Assembly (NCBI GenBank): GCA_027575805.1
Contig: JANBPU010000012.1
Coordinates: 1 to 64,000, forward strand
DNA from: Mycoemilia scoparia
Taxonomy: Eukaryota > Kickxellomycota > Kickxellomycetes > Kickxellales > Kickxellaceae
Direction: 5' to 3'
Length of the DNA stretch: 64,000 nt
The notes beneath the pieces were generated by a model, which searched no databases, was not told the origin of the DNA, and worked only from the letters and a program-made list of their open reading frames with translations. The position numbers and the translations under genes are program-made. This document shows positions 56,299-64,000 of this stretch, piece after piece; the first letter of the stretch is position 1, and every line of letters starts with the position of its first letter.

Positions 56299-57524
56299 TT
56301 AAAAGTAAGGAGTGGCGGTGGCCTGGACACTAGGGAATGAGTGTCCTGGAACTGCTTCACTGCTGCTTCCGCTGTTGTCAAAGCTGTTGGAGAACTTGTG
56401 ACCTCTGTGGGCCTGTTCATCACGATCTTCATTGTCGTCATTACCCCATTTATTACCGTCTTTGTGTCCATGGTGGTTCTTGTGGCCGTGGTTCTTGTGG
56501 TGCTTGAAAGGCCATTGAGAGCTGAGATCGTTGAGAAGGTGGTCAATTATCCTAAGAAGATCGTCAAGGTCGAAGTGACCACCTTGGATTGGACCTGATG
56601 GGTTAGCCTGGGAAACCGATGACAAGATGGAAGAGATCTCTTCTGAAGTAGAGAATTCGGGCTCATCGTCACTATCATCATCAGAAAATTCATCAAAAGC
56701 GGAGCTTGAAGGGAAGGCATCTGATGGTTCTACGGAAAGCTCATCAGATACGGAGCTTGATAGGAAAGCGTCAGAGGATTCTTCAGAAAGCTCATCAGAG
56801 ACAGAGTTTGATGGGAAAACGTCAGAGGATTCTTCGGAAAGCTCATCGGAAGCAGAGCTTGAAGGGNNNNNNNNNNNNNNNNNNNNNNNNNNNNNNNNNN
56901 NNNNNNNNNNNNNNNNNNNNNNNNNNNNNNNNNNNNNNAGGCATCTGATGGTTCTACGGAAAGCTCATCAGATACGGAGCTTGATAGGAAAGCGTCAGAG
57001 GATTCTTCAGAAAGCTCATCAGAGACAGAGTTTGATGGGAAAACGTCAGAGGATTCTTCGGAAAGCTCATCGGAAGCAGAGCTTGAAGGGAAGGCATCTG
57101 ATGGTTCTTCAGAAAGCTCATCAGAGACGGAGCTTGAAGGGAAGGCATCCGATGATTCTTCAGAAAGCTCATCAGAGACGGAGCTTGAAGGGAAGACATC
57201 CGATGATTCTTCAGAAAGCTCATCAGAAGCAGAGTTTGAAGAGAAAGCGTCTGATGATTCAGCTGAGGCAGAGCTACTATCAGAACTCTCTGATGAATCC
57301 CATCCAGAAGCACCCTCCGACGATTCAGACGAAAGGAGTGAAAAGTCATCTGATGAGGACACAGAGTCAAATCCAGAAGGCTTGGGTGGTTCTGGTAGGA
57401 TATCTGGAATATCTGAGAAGGCTCCCTGCTGCATGATATCAGCTACGGGAGCGGCAAAAGCGGATCGGCCAGCGAGTCCGGTAAAAGAAAGAACAGCAGC
57501 AGCGGCAAGAGAGATGGATACCAT
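56299..57524 (-). CDS. Secreted Ser/Asp/Glu repeat protein, His-rich tail
   Basis: A signal peptide (MVSISLAAAAVLSFTGLAGR, SAFA cleavage, APVADI) starts the frame at 57524. After PPKPSGFDSVSSSDDFSLLS and a Ser/Glu-rich stretch comes a tandem array of 17-residue units such as SDELSEESSDAFPSSSV. Nine readable copies are interrupted by an assembly gap of Ns. The distal part reads DDDSDDEPEFSTSEEISSIL, then a unique domain ending in a His/Lys-rich tail (FKHHKNHGHKNHHGHKDGNK) and stop. The upstream and downstream parts lie in different frames when the 72-base gap is taken literally, but the repeat period shows the true gap is not 72 bases. The family is unknown; acidic, Ser-rich secreted proteins can be wall or glycosylated surface proteins, and the His-rich tail might bind metal. 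Length is uncertain because of the gap. Confidence 0.75.
56695..57262 (-). repeat. 51-bp tandem repeat (17-residue units)
   Basis: Nine readable units of 51 bp, each with the marker GAAAGCTCATC on the plus strand. Three successive units form a 153-bp higher-order block that appears, apparently unchanged, before and after the gap. Coding in the secreted Ser/Glu protein. Confidence 0.9.
56867..56938. other. Assembly gap (72 Ns)
   Basis: Seventy-two Ns inside the 51-bp tandem array. The flanking repeats suggest this is a size estimate or collapsed repeat rather than a real 72-base segment. Confidence 0.95.
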
Positions 57525-59120
57525 TATCGTTAATATACAAGAAAAGTAATCGTTATTATACTTTATATAAATTTATAGACGAGATGTAAGGTTTATTGTA
57601 GATGTGGGGTCTTCCTGCTCTTTTATACCTTTTCAAATTCTATACAAATACCTTTAAGGCTTGGTCTTAGATCCTAATATTTCTGGGACATGGTCCAAAG
57701 GACTATCTTTGGTGGGATACAAATCCCGGAAGGTGCTAGGGTATTATTTTGGAGATGTTATTATCTATCAACTAATCCCTCTTGGCAGATAGAAAATTTG
57801 CTATTTGATTGGATAAACCATTCATGAACTAGGCACCGATATGGTCTCATTCAAACAAGGAATTACTGAACATGTAAGCTTCGGTAGGAATTTACTAGAC
57901 ACAGCCTACACTGAACATAAATTAGGAATCAGCATATAATCTAAAGTATTCAACCTCAAAGTTGAAATACTCATGTTTTTGTATCACCTATACCAGTGAC
58001 TTTTCTCGACATAGCGATATTAGGAAAACAGCGTTATACTTATAAAGCGACAATACTTTATCCATAAAACGAGCATGCTTGGCTCTATGCGAAAATTTGT
58101 ACTGATTGACTGTGATGCTGTAAGTCATATCTTGATAAAACAACAGCAACAATAAGATTGGGAAGTCTGCTTGTGTGATTTGCATGTTGTTTAAAGTCGC
58201 ACACACAAGATCATGCTTGATGAAGACTAGCATAATCTACAAAGTTTAGCTGAGGTCAGGCTGTAGACAAATGGAAGGACACATTTGTAACAATTGTCGT
58301 CAAGAGACATGTTACACTTATAAAACATCATCCGGGGTATGAAGCAAGTGAATTCAACCTTGCTCTGGCTTTTTGCAGAGTCTGTAGTACATATACGGAG
58401 GTTCTCCATCAGAAGGAAACAGTCCTGTATACTCGTGGCTCGTACAAAGCTGGTCTATAAGCCATGCATTCTTGTCTGGTATTTGAAAGATTATTCTGGT
58501 ACACTTTTAGGGAGACGTTGCCAAATACCAACTAACTGATCCGAGGACTCATTGGGTACTAAGCTGTTGCAATAGGTTCATACGAGTGGTTATTTTTGAA
58601 GGATTAAATGTATAGTAGTAAAACTGAACATCCATTTGGCTGAGATTGTCCCTATAATAATTGGCCTCCAAAAGCTACCTTTCAAAATTATTACACATAT
58701 TTCCAACGAAGGTTTTCAAGAAGTCCGTTCCTCTTGCCACTGTACACATGCCAAGAAGGATGTGTGAAAATTTACGCGCAAGCCTACTACTTTGAGTTTA
58801 ATTGTACTGGAAGTAGGTTGACTGTGCTAACTTCATAGCTACCATGTTTGACAAGAAGTACTCTGATGTAGAAAATATTCTTGGTTTAATTACCTCACAA
58901 TGAATTTGGGATAGATATTATATGCATGGGAATGCAGTGGCCTTTATGCTGGGCACCTTCATATAGCAAATAATACATGAGGTGTTAGAATAAAACCTCA
59001 ACACTGTATCACAAATGGAACCACATACATACATCAGCGCGATATATCTTTAAATTGGACCACAGTTAAGCTCTATAAAAGATCTGAGTCTTTTCTGAAT
59101 ATCTCAGCACTAATGGGGAT
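57525..59120. other. Gene-free 1.6 kb region
   Basis: AT-rich and without plausible genes. It includes the promoter side of the secreted repeat protein and the NAA15 3' side. MITE copy 5 lies inside. Confidence 0.45.
58581..58700 (+). mobile_element. MITE copy 5 (diverged, complete)
   Basis: Same length and orientation as the copy at 26431: GTGGTTATTTTTGAAGGATT, AGTAGTAAAACTGAACATCC, ATTTGGCTGAGATTGTCCCT and TTTCAAAATTATTACACATA. Both ends are present but the terminal repeats have several mismatches. Confidence 0.75.
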
Positions 59121-62100
59121 CTAAAAACAAGAAGCTTGCGAATAAATTGAAGAGAAGTGGTCACCAACGCTACGAACAATTTCGCTTTTTTGGCCGGAGA
59201 CCGACTTTAAGGCAGAATAAACCGACAGTGCATCCTATTAGCAAATTCGTTTTTGTCAGTATTCCACAGTGAGGTTTAGTCCAATACAATGTTGCATTAA
59301 CATTTTTCTTTACTTACATTGGCAGATGCAGTTGTGGAATCAAGTTCAAGTGCCTTTTGGATAGTAAGCAAGCCATCATCTCTTTCTTTGCTCTCTGCCT
59401 CAAAAAGCATTCCGATTGCTCTTATTGCTAAAAAACAAACCCAGAGTATTTTAAAGAGATATGGTTAAAGTCGCTATTTGTATGTGTGTGTAAGAAATTT
59501 GGGGTGTAAAGTATATTTACCTGAAAAGGCGGCCTGTGCGGATTTGGGATTACTAGCTAGCTCTAGCACTTTGGTAGCGGCATCAGAGAATTCGTCACTC
59601 AAACTTTGAACCTGCTCAATGTCTTCAGGCTGAAGAGCTCCCTTGTCAGCAGACCGTGAAATCAAAGCAAGCAATACCACTGAGTATATCTTGACTGACT
59701 GGCTATTGAAGTCGGTCTGCTTTAATCTCTGCAACATGGCAAAAGCATTCTCGAGGTCCCCTTTCCTAATGTATACCTCAAATCCAAGGCATAGGACTCG
59801 GGAATCCCGGTATGAGACCTGCTGAAGTCTGTCTAAAAGCTTGAGCGCTTCATCCAATGGCTTGGGTGTCTAAATCAAAAGTCATACATCGATGTCTTTT
59901 AATATCCAGCCGGAAGTAATCAATGTATTTATTGAACACAAAATAGATATACCAAAGATCCTTGGACTTACCTTTAGGTATTTTTGGCCCTTTGGATCTT
60001 TTGTAAAGTCTGGCTTGGTATTGTCTTCGTCCTGGTTGGTCTTCGTGGACTTTCCACTAGCAACCTTTGCGGGCGGGGGAGCCTTTTTGCTTTTACCCTT
60101 GGTCTTGCCCTTTCCTTTGGAGCCGCCTGCACTCTTCTTTGATGAACCATTTGTCGAAGTAGATGCTGCAGTCTCATTAGCTTTCTTCTTTGATGCCTGG
60201 ACCTGAGAATCATAGAGTTGTATGTAGCATTCAATGGACCCAAGGACAGCCGCAACAAACTCTTTCTTGGAAAAGAGCTGGCTGGCCCAGCTTAGTAGTC
60301 TGTTGTAGGACCTGAAAGTGCATTTGCGCAGAACGTAAAGGTGGAAATCAAATTGGTCATCGTACATATCATTATAGATTTTTTCAATCTGGTGATAGTA
60401 TTTGAGAGCCAAGCCAAGAGATCCCTGCCTGTGGTGAGCCTGGGCCACCTCATACAAGTACCAGCAGCACTGCATATCCACAAGTTCTTGAAGCTTATTT
60501 GCCGCGTCATTGCGAACAAACATGGTAATAGTATTTTCGGCGTCCTCCAGGTCGCCATTACGAGCCATGTATTTCGCGGTCTTGTTGTTAACAAATCTGT
60601 CAGAGAGATCAAGTTTGCGAGCTTCATTCATGACATCCTTTGCGCCCGAAAGGTTTCCAATGTGCTTGAGTATCTTTGCTTTGGCCATTAATAATTCTGT
60701 TGATGGATCGGAACTTTCGATCAGGCCGGCAATGATCTTGAGGGCCAAATCATGCTCACCGACAAAGTCATAATGTTGGGAAAGGTAATATTCGGCCCAG
60801 TACCTGCAGGAAGGCTCTTCCTTGTTCTGGGAATTTGGAACGCTGCCAGTTCTCTCTAGGCTTTGGAGAATTCCTTCCACCACTTCCCGCATAGCCTTTT
60901 CTTTCTGCTGGTCGGAATACAGAACCTTCATTGAGTTGAAGTGGGATGGGATCTCCTTGCGGAATGCAGATATGGTCAAGCTCTCTGCCATCTTTCTGAA
61001 TTCATCTCCGTGAACCAATTTAAGTGGCCATATTTTCAGTACATTTGATGTGGGAAAACGTCTGGTGAGATCGCCCAGTACCTCAACAATAGCCTTGTGG
61101 CTCTTGGGATCTTCAACACTAAGGCCATGACACACAAGGTACTTTTCGATATACTCGATGCTATCGGGGTTGCGCTCAATAAGCATTTCATAGGCTTTGG
61201 CAGCCTTTTCTTTTTGTCCAAGTTTGAAAAGCAAGTTTGCGCGCTGAGAAATAAGGCTTGTGATGTCGGTGACATGACCTTTGATGTCTTTAAGATTATC
61301 GTAGGCCTTTTGTATGTCACCAGTGAGCTCAATCAGCCAGTTTTTGTAAAGCAAAAGCTCGGTATACTCGGCCTTTTGTTTCTCAACATCCCATGTTTCA
61401 TTGGCCAAGACTTCATTAATAGTATCGATGGCCTTGTCAAGTTGGTTGTTAAGCTGGTAGGCCACTGCCAACCCAACGCGGAACATCCTGTCTTTGGGGA
61501 ATTTCTCGACAATTTTTTCGCGAGTTTCCTAACGAAATAACGTGTCCACGAGCATTATATTTAACTTGTACTGGACTACGTAAGAGTAATGGAACAATTA
61601 ACGCAACTAGACTTACCACTAGCTCCTGATATCTGCATGTTTGGGAATAAAGGATGGCCAAGTCACGAAGCACTTGCATGTTATTCTAGAAGTATAATAA
61701 AACGGATATTGGTTAATAGAGCACAGATGTTTGGTTTAAAATAATAATAGGCAATGTCAAAAACTTGCATCGTCAAATTCGATAGACTTGTGATAGCACT
61801 TTATTGCCTCTGGAAAGTTTCGGTCGGCACGATAGGCAAGTCCAAGGACATGCCAGCCTACAAACATGTTCGTATGTACGAGCGATTAATATGTGCATTC
61901 ATAAAGCACAGGGCACTAATATATTACATCACTTACTAATGGAGCTGGATATGCTTTTCATTACTCCCTCCTTTGCAATAGGGATACCTTCTTCTGCGCG
62001 ATTCAAGTTGACCAAAAACAAGCCCTTCATTGCCAAGGTTTCTGTTTAATATATAAATGCCCATTAATTTCGGTTTTGGCTACTGTTAATATTTGTGGGA

Positions 62101-62359
62101 GCACAAATCTATTGTAAATCTACTTGCGCTCTTTGAACTTACCACCATGATTGGGCGATTTTGCAAGAATCTGGTCACATGTCCGAAGACCTTTCTTGTA
62201 TTGACGAATTTCAAAAAGTTTCTAGGAAAGCGAGTTAATTAGGGGTTAGCAGCTGCAAGAATACATATCTGTTGTAGTTCTATGTGTCAAGTTTCATACC
62301 AATACGCTTTTGAACAGCGTTTGTTCTTTGTGGGACAATCCGTCAAGAGCGCTAGCCAT
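59121..62359 (-). CDS. NAA15: N-alpha-acetyltransferase auxiliary subunit NAA15
   Basis: TPR scaffold of the NatA N-terminal acetyltransferase; binds the ribosome and the Naa10 catalytic subunit. Many exons. The start at 62359 gives MASALDGLSHKEQTLFKSVL, then KLFEIRQYKKGLRTCDQILA, ETLAMKGLFLVNLNRAEEGI, WHVLGLAYRADRNFPEAIKC and NNMQVLRDLAILYSQTCRYQ on short exons. The main exon is about 59960-61530 (FRVGLAVAYQLNNQLDKAID through a Lys-rich linker, with RYWAEYYLSQHYDFVGEHDL and ALKYYHQIEKIYNDMYDDQF). It is followed by PKPLDEALKLLDRLQQVSYR and two small terminal exons ending IYSQASCF. The TPR order and the basic linker before the C-terminal domain match NAA15/Nat1. About 880 residues by estimate. 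Confidence 0.88.
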
Positions 62360-62577
62360 GATATAACCAACAAGCCCTTCGATCTATACTATGTTTGTGC
62401 TAAATAGTAACTAAAAGGTCAGATTCTAAAGGAGCTGAAAATCTAAAAAGTGGCATGGGCTGGGCTAAAGTGTCTATTAATATTGATTTGATTGGTGCCG
62501 TTGATTAAAATTTGGGAACTCCAACTATTGTAGCCAATTTGGCAGAATCTCCTTTGAAGGTGTGTACCAGAATAATA

Positions 62578-62688
62578 CCCTGGATAGCAGCCAATGATCC
62601 ATCAGCCCCCAGTCAAAGCGTATGTCGTATGAGCCGACTTACAGGGAATGTATGAGGGCACCGATCTGTTTCCTTTTGGTGGAGAACT
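62578..62688 (+). repeat. Dispersed repeat, copy B
   Basis: Aligns with 26311-26423: CAGCCAATGATC, CAGGGAATGTATG and the 17-base block CCTTTTGGTGGAGAACT are shared, with divergence between. MITE copy 6 starts about 200 bp further on. Confidence 0.6.
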
Positions 62689-62890
62689 TGACATTTGGCG
62701 AAGAAGATTTAAAAAGGTGCCTTGAGGTTCATTTACTCAGCATGGTTAAAAATGCATGATACCAACAAGTCAGCAATAGCCATGGCAAATACCTAGAAAA
62801 ATCGAATGCAAGAGCATGAGGCCCTAGTTGTAACCCATTGCAAGTTTTGTTAAAGGCTGTTTGAAAGTTACATTTTACAAATATAAAAGC

Positions 62891-62997
62891 ATATGGATCA
62901 TAATTTTTGAAGGGTGACTTTTGGTGGCCAACGATTATAGGGGTAATCCCAGCCAAATGAGTGACTCTATAGCCCTTCAAAAATAACTACTACCCAT
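62891..62997 (-). mobile_element. MITE copy 6 (complete)
   Basis: Reverse orientation to 26431. Left end ATATGGATCATAATTTTTGA, right end TCAAAAATAACTACTACCCA, near inverses. The core has CTTTTGGTGGCCAACGATTA, TAGGGGTAATCCCAGCCAAA and TGAGTGACTC. About 107 bp. Confidence 0.8.
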
Positions 62998-63787
62998 TTA
63001 CAGATACAACAAATATTGGAAGCGGCATTATAGTTGCAATGTATGCATGCAAGTATTTGCTGCCAACTTCATTCTACGCAAGTTTAGATGGAAGCTAGCT
63101 TGGTTATGATATACTCAAGAGAGAAGTTCAGCAACGAGGAATACCCTCAAGACAAGTTTATTGCTTTGGCGTGAACAGCATTTTGGCATGACGAATCGTT
63201 TCCGATCTTTACTGAAGCTTCTATTTTCGGGTGATTACGACGGAGACTTCTCAGCCAGCTAATGAGGGGCAAGCTCTTTTTGTTTTGATCCACCTATCTT
63301 GATAGTGTTGACCTACCCCCGCATTCAGCCGATATCTTTGCCATCAGCTATCCACTTAAAATGCTGGACAGTGATAACTGTGACCCCTGACACAGTGGAT
63401 TGGGTTAGTTAGACACACAATGCCCATAGTGTATGCAAAGTAACTGCGCTCTGCATGGTAACTCAGTCAGACAGCCTGACCTATCAGGCTGGCTTGTGAG
63501 TTCATAAATTTTGCACAAAGATAGAGGTCATCCAGAGCCCGCTACTAACCTCTTGCCCAGATTTGTCACATTCTATCGTTTTTGCCGCGATCTTGGTATC
63601 CCTTTTATATATACTTTCATTAATTACACACTGGCTCTCGCATACGTACTTTGTTTGCTCCTCGAAAATACTTAATGCCCACATTAGCATTGCCTTACTA
63701 CCCTTTATAGCAACATACTGCCGCACTTGAGCCGCTTCACCACCTTATTTCAGTGACCTTCTTGCCTTTCCTACATTTTATCTCACA

Positions 63788-64000
63788 ATGAATATTGAGG
63801 AATTGAGCGCCCAGGATAGCAGTAGAAATGGACTAGACAATTTGGAGGCCCATAGTCTATCGCCAACTGGCACAAACGGTACAGCCTCAAGGTCAAGTCA
63901 GAGCCCAACAATTGGACATTCTCCTGCCATTATGGGCTCCACCAGTACACAGACAACTACAAGTACTCATTCTGTGGGCATATCCAGCTCACACCTTATC
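63788..64000 (+). CDS. 5' end of a gene running off the window
   Basis: An ATG at 63788 opens a frame that stays open to the window end (71 codons). The translation starts MNIEELSAQDSSRNGLDNLE and continues as a Ser/Thr-rich, low-complexity region with SP motifs, typical of the disordered N-terminus of a regulatory protein such as a transcription factor or kinase. No domain is reached, so no function is given. The pyrimidine-rich leader just upstream supports the start. Confidence 0.55.
   Translation, partial: MNIEELSAQDSSRNGLDNLEAHSLSPTGTNGTASRSSQSPTIGHSPAIMGSTSTQTTTSTHSVGISSSHLI

Larger units (their letters stand above)
62360..63787. other. Gene-free 1.4 kb region
   Basis: Between the divergent NAA15 start and the last gene. 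It holds a dispersed repeat (62578-62688) and MITE copy 6. Its 3' 250 bases are pyrimidine-rich, consistent with the leader of the last gene. No gene recognised. Confidence 0.45.

Noticed and set aside
56730..57524. Apparent frameshift in the secreted repeat protein
   Set aside because: Explained by the wrong assembly-gap size rather than a real mutation.

Overview
This is a stretch of nuclear DNA from a fungus. The genes are broken by many short GT-AG introns, sit singly on both strands with no operons, and include typically fungal proteins: a MET10-type sulfite reductase flavoprotein, a Vac7 homologue, mitochondrial ribosomal protein Mrpl20, PQ-loop Ypq1 and a PRS1-type PRPP synthetase. It also keeps genes that Saccharomyces-type yeasts lack or have changed greatly (FIGNL1, RHEB, VAMP7, LAMTOR5, DCAF4, METTL6, UNC50). 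Together this suggests an early-diverging filamentous lineage, perhaps Zoopagomycota/Kickxellomycotina. That placement is an inference from gene content, not from a search.

Layout. 0-8 kb: FIGNL1 (DNA repair AAA ATPase, minus) and UTP5 (rRNA processing, plus) share a divergent promoter, followed by a mitochondrial helical-repeat protein. 8-20 kb: a 2 kb gene-free region, then RHEB GTPase, cis-prenyltransferase RER2, a PRS1-type PRPP synthetase, MRPL20, and a vacuolar PQ-loop transporter. 19.6-25.1 kb: URA3, CCT4 and S-adenosylhomocysteinase, all minus. 25-32 kb: gene-poor, with a MITE and a second dispersed repeat, a CREB/ATF bZIP factor, and a secreted orphan protein. 32-49 kb: dense housekeeping genes: VAC7, galactose mutarotase, a riboflavin-type deaminase, VAMP7, MIC10, METTL6, UNC50/GMH1, ZIP7/YKE4, DCAF4. 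49-64 kb: a small membrane/coiled-coil protein, the Met8-like/sulfite reductase fusion, LAMTOR5, enolase-phosphatase E1, a secreted Ser/Glu repeat protein containing an assembly gap, NAA15, and the start of a gene that runs off the end.

Functional themes, all inferred: several products act on the lysosome/vacuole and TORC1 axis (RHEB, LAMTOR5, Vac7, Ypq1, VAMP7), and several in sulfur/methionine metabolism (sulfite reductase flavoprotein, SAH hydrolase, enolase-phosphatase). I see no evidence that they form a regulated cluster.

Main discoveries: (1) a degenerate siroheme-synthase (Met8-like) domain fused to the N-terminus of the sulfite reductase flavoprotein; (2) a six-copy family of about 120-bp inverted-repeat elements (MITE) in intergenic DNA; (3) a 51-bp coding tandem repeat whose assembly gap is given a size that breaks the reading frame; (4) two introns that appear to use GC-AG splice sites; (5) several genes recovered only by joining short exons (MIC10, LAMTOR5, VAMP7, the full deaminase).
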